Shown here piece after piece: positions 1-8,124 of a DNA stretch of 34,329 bases. The stretch is taken from contig DYKA01000010.1 in NCBI GenBank assembly GCA_020722805.1, forward strand, positions 1 to 34,329. Reading direction: 5' to 3'. Below the pieces are notes generated by a model, which was given only the letters and a program-made list of their open reading frames with translations, was not told where the DNA came from and did no database searches. A program made the translations under genes and the position numbers. The stretch is from Vermiphilus sp. Lineage in GTDB: Bacteria; Ratteibacteria; UBA8468; B48-G9; DTJG01. The number at the start of each line of letters is the position of its first letter. The first letter of the stretch is position 1.

Positions 1-306
1 ATATGGGCTTATTTTTTCAAGCAGACCTCTCTTTCCCACAGCACCTATGATTTTTTCTTCAGGATTGCCATTCTTGAAAAGGATAAAGGTCGGTATTGAA
101 AAAATCTGAAATCTTGCCGCAATCTCTGGATTTTCATCAACATTCAGCTTTGCAACAACTATTTTTCCTTCAAGCTCCTGGGCAAGTTCCTCAACAACAG
201 GAGCCATCATTATGCACGGAGCACACCAGTCAGCATAAAAATCAACAAGCACCAGCTGATTTTCACCTATTGTCCCATCAAAATTCTCTTTATTAAGTAC
301 CAGCAT
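1..306 (-). CDS. trxA: Thioredoxin (C-terminus cut by window edge)
   Basis: Cytosolic thiol-disulfide oxidoreductase of the thioredoxin fold. The ATG at 306 is preceded by a strong ribosome binding site (AAGGAGGG in the minus-strand reading). The visible 102 residues include the active site WCAPC, with redox cysteines at residues 28 and 31, and the cis-proline in SIPTF (Pro72). They also include the VDFYADW strand before the active site and the FKNG turn. A full thioredoxin has about 105-110 residues, so only a few C-terminal residues are missing. The usual active site is WCGPC; here the Gly is Ala, which could shift redox potential. The gene lies 46 bp downstream of a radical SAM gene on the same strand, so the two are probably cotranscribed. 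The family call is firm; use of the symbol trxA rather than a specialised thioredoxin is less certain. Confidence 0.93.
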   Translation of the reverse strand, partial: MLVLNKENFDGTIGENQLVLVDFYADWCAPCIMMAPVVEELAQELEGKIVVAKLNVDENPEIAARFQIFSIPTFILFKNGNPEEKIIGAVGKRGLLEKISPY

Positions 307-352
307 CCGCCCTCCTTTGTTTTAGTTTAGATGTCTTTTTAATGTCAGGGTT

Positions 353-1369
353 TCATTTTTCTTTTTCATCAGATAAAAAACAGTAAGGGTCTTCTCCAAG
401 ATAATCACCATAAACACAGTATGCAAATGCCCGGCAACCTTTGCAGTTTCTTATCTTGCATATGCCACAAAGCCCTTTAAGCTGTTTTCTCTTAATCTTT
501 CTACAGGGATTGTTCTCCCAGATTTTTTCAAACGGCAGGGAAAGTGCGTTCCCTGTATTGAACACAAATCTTCTGCATGGATAAACGCTTCCATCGTGCA
601 TTATGGCGCAGCCGGATTTCCCGACAATGCAGGGTGCACCATACAGCTGCCAGGTCCTCTTATTTTTTTTGACCTTAAATGCCCTGTACTGCAACACAAG
701 ATTCAAATCATCTGGAAATCCGCAGACTTCAAGCAGTTTTCTTATTGTGTTTTTCCATGTCTGTTTTGAAATGGTAAATTCTGAAAGTCGTTTGCCCTTC
801 CCCATAGGGAAAAACCTTTCAAGAATAAACCCATCAAGTCCATATTCTTCAACAAGATTAAACAGACCGAAAACCTGATCTGAATTGTTTTCCATCATTG
901 TGAACATCAGAAGCTTTTCTCCCCTGAAAAGAGATAGAACTCTTAAAGTATCAAGAAACCTGCTGAAAGGGAAGCGCCTTATGTATTCAAAAAAAACCTT
1001 TTCAGAACCCTCGCAGGAAATCTTGATTGTCTTTGCTTTGGAAAACGATGAAATTCTTTGAAGAATATGTTTCTCAAGAAGAGTGCCGTTTGTAATGATG
1101 CCAAATCTTTCAACGGTGTTGTTTTTCTCAAGCATTTCACATATATTCCAGAAGTCAGGATGCAAAAGCGGCTCTCCACCCGTAATGTCAATTGTTAGCC
1201 GCTGATTTGTTTTCCTGAGGAATTGTACAAGGTTATTAAAAAGTTTTTCAATCTGAATTCCTTCAAGCATGCCTTCAGGGTTGTAAGAATTCTGATAGCA
1301 GTGTCTGCATCTCAGATTGCATGCTTCTATTATGTGCCATTGAACATGGAACTGACCAATTTTTTTCAT
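353..1369 (-). CDS. Radical SAM/SPASM domain protein, maturase-like
   Basis: Radical S-adenosylmethionine enzyme of 338 residues. The N-terminal CxxxCxxC motif (Cys17, Cys21, Cys24, in the context EACNLRCRHCY) binds the [4Fe-4S] cluster that cleaves SAM. The GGEP motif at residues 64-67 contacts the SAM amino group. The C-terminal third is rich in cysteines (247, 254, 265, 301, 304, 309, 312, 318, 330), as in SPASM domains that hold one or two auxiliary Fe-S clusters. SPASM enzymes commonly modify peptides or proteins, or act in cofactor and heme synthesis, but no precursor peptide or target gene is visible here. The only partner on this strand is thioredoxin, 46 bp downstream. I cannot assign a substrate. 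The start at 1369 is the first in-frame ATG before the conserved N-terminus. Confidence 0.85.
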   Translation of the reverse strand: MKKIGQFHVQWHIIEACNLRCRHCYQNSYNPEGMLEGIQIEKLFNNLVQFLRKTNQRLTIDITGGEPLLHPDFWNICEMLEKNNTVERFGIITNGTLLEKHILQRISSFSKAKTIKISCEGSEKVFFEYIRRFPFSRFLDTLRVLSLFRGEKLLMFTMMENNSDQVFGLFNLVEEYGLDGFILERFFPMGKGKRLSEFTISKQTWKNTIRKLLEVCGFPDDLNLVLQYRAFKVKKNKRTWQLYGAPCIVGKSGCAIMHDGSVYPCRRFVFNTGNALSLPFEKIWENNPCRKIKRKQLKGLCGICKIRNCKGCRAFAYCVYGDYLGEDPYCFLSDEKEK

Positions 1370-1582
1370 CGGTTAATTCTAACCCAGTTCAGAAATTTTT
1401 GCGAATATATACAATTTCAAACAAAATTTTTGAATGGCAATTTGCTGGTCCTGAGGATACGGAAAAGAAAAGGGAGAAATTTTTTCTTATGTAAGATGAT
1501 TATATGTTCTGGCCATCAGAATAATCTTGTGGCTGGAATGAAATCTCCTGATATTCATCCCAGATAAAAATAAAATATTGCA

Positions 1583-1599
1583 CAATGAAAAATTCATTG
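1583..1599. repeat. Perfect inverted repeat, possible operator
   Basis: Two 7-bp arms, CAATGAA and TTCATTG, are separated by AAA. The repeat lies between two divergently transcribed units, about 50 bp upstream of the rplM promoter -35 element. Its size and position would fit a binding site for a dimeric regulator. The AT-rich composition makes a chance palindrome possible, and no second copy was noticed in the window. Confidence 0.3.
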
Positions 1600-1651
1600 A
1601 ATATCTGCCGTGGTGAACAGACTATTTTATCTTTCCAGCAACAACTGTTTT

Positions 1652-1680
1652 TTGACAGAAAAGCACAAAGTATGTATAAT
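1652..1680 (+). promoter_or_regulatory. Consensus sigma-70 promoter for the rplM operon
   Basis: A perfect -35 hexamer TTGACA (1652-1657) and a perfect -10 hexamer TATAAT (1675-1680) are separated by exactly 17 bp. Transcription would start near 1686-1688, leaving an untranslated leader of about 80 nt before rplM. The consensus match fits the high expression expected for a ribosomal protein gene. The next seven genes follow with gaps of 17 bp or less, so this promoter may drive about 9.8 kb. Confidence 0.85.
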
Positions 1681-1767
1681 CTGGCAAAATGAAATTCCTG
1701 GAGGAACTTCCCTGCTGGTTTGTTTTTATTTAGTTCCATTTATCGGGACCATTGATTGGAGGAAATT

Positions 1768-2211
1768 ATGAACACTCAGAAGACACCTGTTCCAGACAGT
1801 AAAACTAAGATTGAAAAGAAATTTTATTTGATAGATGCAACGGGTAAGACACTTGGAAGATTGGCTTCAAACATAGCGAAGATATTGCTTGGAAAACACA
1901 AACCCTGCTGGGTGTCCTACATGGATACAGGCGATTCTGTCATTGTTATCAATGCCGAAAAGATAAAGGTCACAGGAAAAAAAATAACTGACAAGATGTA
2001 TTACAGACACTCAGGGTATCTCGGCGGGCTCAAAAAAGAAACATTCATGTCATTAATGCAAAAAAGTCCTGAAACCATCATTGAGCATGCAGTAAAAGGA
2101 ATGCTGCCGCACAATCGGTTTGGCAGGAAATTGATAAAGAAACTCAAGGTCTACCGAGGTTCAGAGCATGTGCATGAGGCACAAAAGCCGATTCCTCTGG
2201 AAATAAAATAG
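1768..2211 (+). CDS. rplM: 50S ribosomal protein L13
   Basis: Component of the large ribosomal subunit that binds 23S rRNA early in assembly. The 147-residue product carries the L13 signatures [33 protein letters not shown] and [11 protein letters not shown], and ends in a typical EHxHEAQKP-type tail. The start is set at ATG 1768 because GGAGG lies five bases upstream (1758-1762). A TTG at 1756 would add four residues and destroy that spacing. Length is close to the usual 142-150 residues. In many bacteria rplM is followed directly by rpsI (S9). Here it is followed 11 bp later by a LeuA-like synthase gene, so the usual partner has been displaced. Confidence 0.97.
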   Translation: MNTQKTPVPDSKTKIEKKFYLIDATGKTLGRLASNIAKILLGKHKPCWVSYMDTGDSVIVINAEKIKVTGKKITDKMYYRHSGYLGGLKKETFMSLMQKSPETIIEHAVKGMLPHNRFGRKLIKKLKVYRGSEHVHEAQKPIPLEIK

Positions 2212-2222
2212 GGGGGTGGGTT

Positions 2223-3455
2223 ATGCCAAAAATCTATATAGTTGATGTTACCAACAGAGATGGAGTGCAGACTGCACGGCTCGGACTGGCAAAGCTTGAA
2301 AAAACCATCATAAATATTTACCTGAATCAGATGGGGATTTTTCAGAGTGAAGCAGGATTTCCTGTCACAAGACACGAAATAAACTATCTCAATGCCAACC
2401 TTCAGCTTGTGAAAAAAGGCATTCTTTCGCCAATAAGAATTTCAGGGTGGCTGAGAGCAATCAAAGAGGATGTTATTGAAGCATTCAAGAATGTTCCGGA
2501 ACTTGAACATGTGAACCTCTCAATATCAACATCTAAACAGATGATTGTTGGCAAGTTTCAGGGCAAAAGGGATTTTTCTGGCGTTATAAGCGATATGACC
2601 TCTGCAGTAGATGAGGCAAAAAACCTTGAAGCAAAAACCATTGGTGTTAATGCTGAGGATGCCTCAAGAACAGATATAGGAAATCTTATTGAATTCTGTC
2701 TGGCTGCAAAGGAACACGGTGCTGACAGAGTTAGATACTGTGATACCCTCGGTTATGATACTCCGTTTACAATCTATGAACGGGTGTATCAGATTGCATC
2801 AAAGGTGAAAATACCACTGGAATTGCACTGTCATAATGACCTTGGAATGGCAGTTGCCTGTTCAATAGCAGGCGCAAAGGCAGCAGTAGATGCAGGGGTT
2901 GATGCATATATTAACACAACCATTAATGGTATGGGTGAAAGGTCAGGAAATGCTGATTTAATTTCAGTTCTCCTTGCATGCAAGTATGGCGCTGGCATGG
3001 CAGAGAAGTATCAACTTGACGAGAAGATTGACCTTTCAAAATCCTGGAAAACCGCGCACTATGCCTCGTTTGCTTTCAGGGTTCCTATTCCAATCAATCA
3101 GGTTGGTGTTGGAGCAAATGCTTTTGCCCACTCATCGGGTATCCATGTTGATGGCGCATTGAAGGACAGAAGAAACTATGAACTTTACGATTTTGAGGAA
3201 CTCGGAAGAGGAGATCCCGAGATTATAGAAACCGGACGCATGATTATCCTCGGTGAATACAGCGGAATAAAGGGCCTGAGAAATATTTACGGAAAACTTG
3301 AGGTTGAGTTCAAGGATGAAAAGGAAGCAAGAAAAATCCTTGAACTGGCAAGATATGCAAATGTCCATACTCAGAAGCCACTTACTGATGATGAACTCTT
3401 GTTTATCGCAAAATATCCTGAAGAAGCGCGGCTTCTGATGACGGTAACACCATAA
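2223..3455 (+). CDS. LeuA/homocitrate synthase family acyltransferase (short form)
   Basis: Probable Claisen-type condensing enzyme of the DRE-TIM metallolyase family, joining acetyl-CoA to a 2-oxo acid. Of its 410 residues, the TIM barrel is clear: the catalytic Arg-Asp-Gly (RDG, 12-14), the metal-binding HCHND (His202, His204), NAEDASRTD near 143-151, and SGIHVDG near 305-311. The N-terminal signature reads DVTNRDGVQ rather than the common DTTLRDGEQ. The long C-terminal leucine-feedback (LeuA dimer) domain of 500-residue LeuA enzymes is absent, as in homocitrate and citramalate synthases. The next gene encodes a LeuC/homoaconitase-like protein, so the two probably catalyse successive chain-elongation steps. 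The substrate (2-oxoisovalerate, 2-oxoglutarate or another oxo acid) cannot be decided from the sequence. Confidence 0.82.
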   Translation: MPKIYIVDVTNRDGVQTARLGLAKLEKTIINIYLNQMGIFQSEAGFPVTRHEINYLNANLQLVKKGILSPIRISGWLRAIKEDVIEAFKNVPELEHVNLSISTSKQMIVGKFQGKRDFSGVISDMTSAVDEAKNLEAKTIGVNAEDASRTDIGNLIEFCLAAKEHGADRVRYCDTLGYDTPFTIYERVYQIASKVKIPLELHCHNDLGMAVACSIAGAKAAVDAGVDAYINTTINGMGERSGNADLISVLLACKYGAGMAEKYQLDEKIDLSKSWKTAHYASFAFRVPIPINQVGVGANAFAHSSGIHVDGALKDRRNYELYDFEELGRGDPEIIETGRMIILGEYSGIKGLRNIYGKLEVEFKDEKEARKILELARYANVHTQKPLTDDELLFIAKYPEEARLLMTVTP

Positions 3456-3472
3456 TCTGCCTGGAGAAAAAG

Positions 3473-4732
3473 ATGGGTCAAACAATAGCAGAAAAAATTC
3501 TTTCAGCCCATGCAGGAAAAACTCTTTCCGCCGGGGAAATCTGCCTTGCCAGGATTGATTTCTTGATGGCTCAGGATGGCACAGCGCCTCTCGTTATAAA
3601 GGCATTTGAAGAACTTGGAGCAGAAAAGGTTTTTGACCCTGAAAGGGTCTGCTTTGTGTTTGACCACAGTGCACCGAGCCCCAATATGGGAGTTTCCTCG
3701 CTTCACAAATTGATGAGAGACTTTGTGAATAGGTACGGCATTAAAAAAATGGAAATAGGCGAAGGTATCTGCCATGTGCTGATGCCTGAAAAAGGGTTTT
3801 TAAGACCAGGAGAGCTTATTCTTGGTGCTGACAGTCATACGCCAACCTATGGTGCATTGAATCTTATGTCAAGCGGCGTTGGTTCCACTGACCTTGCAAT
3901 AGCGATGTTTACAGGAAAACAATGGTTCAAAGTTCCCAGTACAACAAGGATTGTTTTTTCCGGCAGATTAAAAAAAGGAGTTTATGCAAAGGATATGGGA
4001 CTGCTGATGGTTAAAACTCTTACGGCGCAGGGAGCGGTCTATCAAAGTGTAGAAATAACAGGAAATGCCATCCATAAACTTCGGATGGACGGAAGATTTA
4101 CGATAGCAAATCTTGCCACAGAAATTGGCGCGAAAAATTGCATTATGGAATACGATGAAGAAACAGAAAATTACTTTAGACAATTTACAGAAAGGAATGA
4201 AAAAATACAACCTGTATTTCCTGATAAGGATGCCTCTTACATTCAGGAAATTGTTCTTGATGTTAGCAGCCTTGTTCCTATGGTTGCAAAACCGCACACA
4301 GTTAATAATGTCTGCCCTGTTGAAGAAATTAAGGGAACAAGAATCAATCAGGCATTTATCGGAACATGCACAAACGGAAGAATAGATGACCTTGCAGTTG
4401 TTGCAAAAATCCTGAAAGGAAGGAAGATTCACAGCGACGTAAGAGCAATAATAACACCCGGTTCACGAAAGATATACCTTAAAGCAATGGAAAAGGGCTA
4501 CATAAAGATTTTTATTGAAAGCGGATGTTGCGTAACAAATCCCGGGTGCGGTCCGTGTGTCGGAACTCATCAGGGAATTCCTTCAGACGGTGAGGTTGTG
4601 ATATCAACGGCAAACAGAAATTTCAAGGGCAGAATGGGCAATCCAAATGCCTTTATATATCTTGCTTCTCCGGCTACAGTTGCCGCTTCAGCGATAAAAG
4701 GCGAAATTACTGACCCGAGAGAATTTCTATGA
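3473..4732 (+). CDS. leuC: 3-isopropylmalate dehydratase / homoaconitase large subunit family
   Basis: Aconitase-superfamily [4Fe-4S] hydro-lyase large subunit, 419 residues, in the size range of archaeal-type LeuC/HacA. Cluster ligands are Cys299 (TCTNGR) and the Cys359/Cys362 pair in PGCGPCVG. GADSHTPTYG near 118-127 and GSTDLA near 137-142 are further family signatures. The enzyme would isomerise the product of the upstream LeuA-like synthase. Its function requires a small subunit (LeuD/HacB), which is not adjacent and not in this window, nor is a LeuB-type dehydrogenase. The start at 3473 has GGAG seven bases upstream. The stop codon lies one base before the gatA start. Whether this is LeuC proper or a homoaconitase is unresolved. 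Confidence 0.82.
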   Translation: MGQTIAEKILSAHAGKTLSAGEICLARIDFLMAQDGTAPLVIKAFEELGAEKVFDPERVCFVFDHSAPSPNMGVSSLHKLMRDFVNRYGIKKMEIGEGICHVLMPEKGFLRPGELILGADSHTPTYGALNLMSSGVGSTDLAIAMFTGKQWFKVPSTTRIVFSGRLKKGVYAKDMGLLMVKTLTAQGAVYQSVEITGNAIHKLRMDGRFTIANLATEIGAKNCIMEYDEETENYFRQFTERNEKIQPVFPDKDASYIQEIVLDVSSLVPMVAKPHTVNNVCPVEEIKGTRINQAFIGTCTNGRIDDLAVVAKILKGRKIHSDVRAIITPGSRKIYLKAMEKGYIKIFIESGCCVTNPGCGPCVGTHQGIPSDGEVVISTANRNFKGRMGNPNAFIYLASPATVAASAIKGEITDPREFL

Positions 4733-4733
4733 T

Positions 4734-6176
4734 ATGATACCCGACAATCTTTCAATTTCAGAGTTGAGGAAATTGTTTGTAAAACGGGAAATATCTCCTG
4801 TTGAATTTATCACCAAAAAGATTGAAGTCATTCATAAAAAAAACCCTGTTTTGAATGCATACCTCCACATAAATGAGCAATGTATTGATGAGGCAAATAA
4901 AAGCCAGCAGCGTTATCTTAAAGGCCAGGCAGGCGAGCTTGATGGCATACCCATTGCCATCAAAGACAATATCTGCACCACTGACCAGCCAACAACCTGT
5001 GCTTCAAAAATTCTTCAGGGTTATATGTCTCCTTATGATGCTCATGTAATTGTAAATCTGAAGAGGGCAGGCGCAGTTATTACCGGCAAGACAAATCTTG
5101 ATGAGTTTGCATTTGGGTCTTCAACAGAAAATTCTGCCTTCGGACCAACAAGAAATCCATTTGATATCCAGCGAGTTCCTGGCGGTTCTTCAGGTGGGTC
5201 TGCAGCATCGGTTGCCTCATTTATGGTCCCTGCTGCTATTGGTTCTGATACAGGGGGCTCAATCAGGCAGCCAGCAAGTCTCTGCGGTGTTGTCGGGCTT
5301 AAGCCAACATACGGAAGAGTTTCACGATATGGACTTGTAGCATTTGGCTCTTCACTTGACCAGATTGGACCTTTTGCAAATAATGTGCGTGATGTCTGCA
5401 TTATTCTCAAGGTAATTGCTGGCTACGATGAGCACGATTCAACATGCTGTAATATTGATGTTCCTGATTATGAGAAATCCCTTGAAAAACCATTAAAAAA
5501 AAATGAAATATCCATAGGAGTCCCTGAAGAATATTTTGAAGAGGGACTTTCCACTGAGATAAGAGAAAAAATCAACAGACTCCTTGACAATCTTTCCAAC
5601 GATGGGTTCTGTGTAAAAAAAATTAATTTGCCGCACACCCGTTATGGAATTGCAACATATTATATTCTTGCAACGGCAGAAGCAAGCACAAATCTTGCAA
5701 GATTTGATGGTGTTAAATTTGGTTATCGCAGCAGTAATTCAAAAACCATTTTTGAACTTTATACAAATTCAAGAGGAGAGGGTTTTGGAGAAGAGGTAAA
5801 AAGGCGCATAATTCTGGGAACATTTGTTCTTTCTTCAGGATACTATGAAGCATACTACTTAAAATCTCAGAAGGTTCGCACACTTATAAAAAGGGATTTT
5901 GAAAATGCTTTTCAATCAGTGAATTTCATCATTACTCCGACGACTCCGGAGACAGCGTTCAAACTTGGTGAAAAATCCAATGACCGACTGAAAATGTATC
6001 TCTCTGACATTTTTACGGTTAATGCAAACCTTGCAGGTATTCCAGGGATAAACTTGCCAGTTGGACTATCTTCTGATAAACTTCCAATCGGAGTGCAAAT
6101 ACTTGCACCTGCATTCAGAGAAGAAGATTTGCTCCGTTTCGCGTACTATATTGAACAGAACTTAACAAAGGAGTGA
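4734..6176 (+). CDS. gatA: Glutamyl-tRNA(Gln)/aspartyl-tRNA(Asn) amidotransferase subunit A
   Basis: Amidase-signature subunit of GatCAB. It releases ammonia from glutamine to convert misacylated Glu-tRNA(Gln) (and/or Asp-tRNA(Asn)) to the correct amide. The 480-residue protein has the full Ser-cisSer-Lys triad, at Lys77 (IAIKDNI), Ser152 (GGSSGGS) and Ser176 (GSDTGGSIRQP). The C-terminal TVNANLAGIPGINLPVG region is typical of GatA rather than a general amidase. Length matches the family. GatB and GatC are not encoded in this window, so the complex must be assembled from genes elsewhere. It starts one base after the LeuC-like stop and is followed one base later by a membrane protein gene. It sits in the rplM-driven run. 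Confidence 0.95.
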   Translation: MIPDNLSISELRKLFVKREISPVEFITKKIEVIHKKNPVLNAYLHINEQCIDEANKSQQRYLKGQAGELDGIPIAIKDNICTTDQPTTCASKILQGYMSPYDAHVIVNLKRAGAVITGKTNLDEFAFGSSTENSAFGPTRNPFDIQRVPGGSSGGSAASVASFMVPAAIGSDTGGSIRQPASLCGVVGLKPTYGRVSRYGLVAFGSSLDQIGPFANNVRDVCIILKVIAGYDEHDSTCCNIDVPDYEKSLEKPLKKNEISIGVPEEYFEEGLSTEIREKINRLLDNLSNDGFCVKKINLPHTRYGIATYYILATAEASTNLARFDGVKFGYRSSNSKTIFELYTNSRGEGFGEEVKRRIILGTFVLSSGYYEAYYLKSQKVRTLIKRDFENAFQSVNFIITPTTPETAFKLGEKSNDRLKMYLSDIFTVNANLAGIPGINLPVGLSSDKLPIGVQILAPAFREEDLLRFAYYIEQNLTKE

Positions 6177-6177
6177 A

Positions 6178-8112
6178 ATGGGAAAGGTTTTTACTTTTCG
6201 TTCTTTTTTGACAGGGGCAATCCTTGCAATATTCATTGCTTTTTACGACCATGTCTCCGGTGATATCAACAACGGCTCCTATCTCGCGATTGACCACATG
6301 CCTGTGGCAGCCATAACACTTTTCTTTTTCCTTGTATTTTTTATCAATACCATCTTAAAAAGGATAAGGTGGAATCTTGCTTTCGCACCAGGAGAACTCC
6401 TTATTGTGTATTGTATGATGCTTGTTGCTTGTTCTGTTACTGAGATGGGATTGGGAAGTCAAATCCTTCCTATTATTTCAGCCCCTTCCTATTACGCAAA
6501 TCCAAGTAATGAATGGAATAAACTTATTGTTCCTCATCTTCGGAAAAGTTTATTGGTAACAGATTCTCAGGCAGTTACCTATTTTTATGAGGGACTTCCA
6601 AAAGGAATGACTATACCATGGGGTGTGTGGGTTAAACCTCTTTCACTCTGGACACCTTTTATTCTTGTTTTTTATTTCTGCACAATCTGTATTGTCGTTA
6701 TGCTTAGAAAACAATGGATGGATAGAGAAAAACTTACTTACCCACTTACTATACTGCCTACTGAGATGGTTCATGAAGAAAACAATCCAGACAAAAAGGC
6801 ATACCTCCCAAAATTTTTCAAAAATCGTTTAATGTGGCTGGGTTTTGGATTAACATTCATTATTGGAACTCTTATAGCCCTTCATTCATATAACTATATG
6901 ATACCAGCACCACGGCTTCAACAGTCAATTGGTGCATTTAGGGGTACTCAGAATATTCAATTCAGGATAAGTTTCCCTGTTATGGGGTTTGTGTATCTTG
7001 CTAATCTTGAGGTTACATTCTCCCTGTGGTTTTTCAATCTTCTCTTTCAGATTATTAAAGGTGTTTTCAATATCACGGGAATTTCAAGCACAGAAAACAT
7101 TGGTATTTATGGTTGTGCTGGCTATGCAATTTTTGCCCATCTTGGTACAGGCGCAATGATTGCAATGGTTGCATACAATTTATATATTGCCAGAAGCCAT
7201 CTTAAAGACATATGGCGCAGTGCCATCGGCAGGGCAGTTGTTGATGATTCAGGAGAAATTCTTTCATACAGGACAGCATTCTGGGGTTTTGTTATTGGCT
7301 CAATCTTTGTTATTGGCTGGCTGATGTACTCAGGACTGAACCTTACAATAGGACTTCTTTTTTATCTTTTTGCCATTGTTATATTTCTTGTTCTTACAAG
7401 GATTGTTTGTGAAGCAGGAATTCCAACTCTGGTTGCAACAATAATATCATCATCCATTATTATATCAATGTGGGGAAGCAAGCATATATCACCATCTGTG
7501 CTTGTTGCCCTCGGACTGACCTATGTTTACAGTGCTGATGTGAGAACATTTCCTATGGCTGCATCAGGTATGTCCCTGAAGATTATGGACAGATTCAACG
7601 GAGCAAAGAGATACCTGTTCTGGGCTATAATGACAGCGATATTTGTAAATATTATTGCAACAATGTATTTTATGCTGAAGATTTCATATAAGTATGGCGG
7701 GATTAATCTTAACAGCTGGTTCTTCCAGGGAGGTCCTCAAGCTCCTTTTAATTACATAGCAGACCTGATAAAAAATCCTACTGACTCAAATAAAATCGGG
7801 TGGCTATGTCGGGGGATTGGTTTACTTGTAATGTCCGGGTTGATGTTTATGCGGCAACAGTTTCTGTGGTGGCCTCTTCATCCCATCGGATTTGTAATCG
7901 GGCCTGTATGGCTGATGGATTCTCTCTGGTTTTCCATATTTATTGTATGGCTGGTCAAGAAGATTGTCCTTAAGTATGGCGGTGCTCGTGCCTATGAAAA
8001 AAGCAAATATTTTTTCCTTGGTATGCCTCTTGGTTTTTACACCTGCGCTGGTATCTGGGTAATTATTGATTTCATTGCAAAAAAGCACGGAAATGTTGTA
8101 TTCTGGATTTAA
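6178..8112 (+). CDS. Polytopic membrane protein, DUF6785/DUF6784-like
   Basis: Integral inner-membrane protein of 644 residues with about 13-14 hydrophobic segments. Examples lie near residues 10-28, 43-60, 157-180, 217-235, 360-385, 385-405, 475-498 and 605-625. The C-terminal pattern (WWPLHPIGF, then a Trp-rich helix, then KYGG and an FFLGMPLG helix) recalls the DUF6785/DUF6784 proteins I associate with Planctomycetes, Lentisphaerae and related phyla. Their function is not established to my knowledge. A loop with LTYPLTILP near 188-197 is reminiscent of oligopeptide-transporter-like families. It lies between gatA and two LPS inner-core genes, with one base before it and 12 bases after it. 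A role in envelope or substrate transport is inference only. AAAGGAG precedes the ATG. Confidence 0.7.
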   Translation: MGKVFTFRSFLTGAILAIFIAFYDHVSGDINNGSYLAIDHMPVAAITLFFFLVFFINTILKRIRWNLAFAPGELLIVYCMMLVACSVTEMGLGSQILPIISAPSYYANPSNEWNKLIVPHLRKSLLVTDSQAVTYFYEGLPKGMTIPWGVWVKPLSLWTPFILVFYFCTICIVVMLRKQWMDREKLTYPLTILPTEMVHEENNPDKKAYLPKFFKNRLMWLGFGLTFIIGTLIALHSYNYMIPAPRLQQSIGAFRGTQNIQFRISFPVMGFVYLANLEVTFSLWFFNLLFQIIKGVFNITGISSTENIGIYGCAGYAIFAHLGTGAMIAMVAYNLYIARSHLKDIWRSAIGRAVVDDSGEILSYRTAFWGFVIGSIFVIGWLMYSGLNLTIGLLFYLFAIVIFLVLTRIVCEAGIPTLVATIISSSIIISMWGSKHISPSVLVALGLTYVYSADVRTFPMAASGMSLKIMDRFNGAKRYLFWAIMTAIFVNIIATMYFMLKISYKYGGINLNSWFFQGGPQAPFNYIADLIKNPTDSNKIGWLCRGIGLLVMSGLMFMRQQFLWWPLHPIGFVIGPVWLMDSLWFSIFIVWLVKKIVLKYGGARAYEKSKYFFLGMPLGFYTCAGIWVIIDFIAKKHGNVVFWI

Positions 8113-8124
8113 ACCATACTGAAA

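Larger units (their letters stand above)
1370..1767. other. Divergent intergenic region between the radical SAM gene and rplM
   Basis: This 398 bp stretch has no credible full-length gene on either strand; open frames here lack ribosome binding sites and protein-like composition. It holds a strong plus-strand promoter (1652-1680), a perfect inverted repeat (1583-1599) and a looser TTCAAA/TTTGAA inverted repeat at 1416-1434. The looser repeat overlaps the only weak promoter-like sequence I can find for the minus-strand radical SAM gene (TTCAAA and TATATA spaced 17 bp). The region is AT-rich. Confidence 0.6.

Noticed and set aside
1448-1464. Similarity between TGAGGATACGG near 1450 and TGAGGATACAGG near 16266 as a shared regulatory element
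   Set aside because: Only about eleven bases match, the positions relative to genes differ, and one chance match of this size in 34 kb is not surprising.
1223-1567. Open frame of 114 codons on the plus strand over the start of the radical SAM gene
   Set aside because: It is antisense to a well-supported gene, lacks a ribosome binding site, and its composition is that of a shadow frame.
1756-1767. TTG start for rplM giving four extra residues
   Set aside because: It would consume the GGAGG that is ideally spaced from the ATG at 1768.
3968-4432. 154-codon minus-strand frame inside the leuC-like gene
   Set aside because: The plus-strand protein has all Fe-S ligands; the antisense frame has no protein-like motifs.
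5042-5410. 122-codon minus-strand frame inside gatA
   Set aside because: It is the complement of the conserved amidase-signature region and has no start signal.
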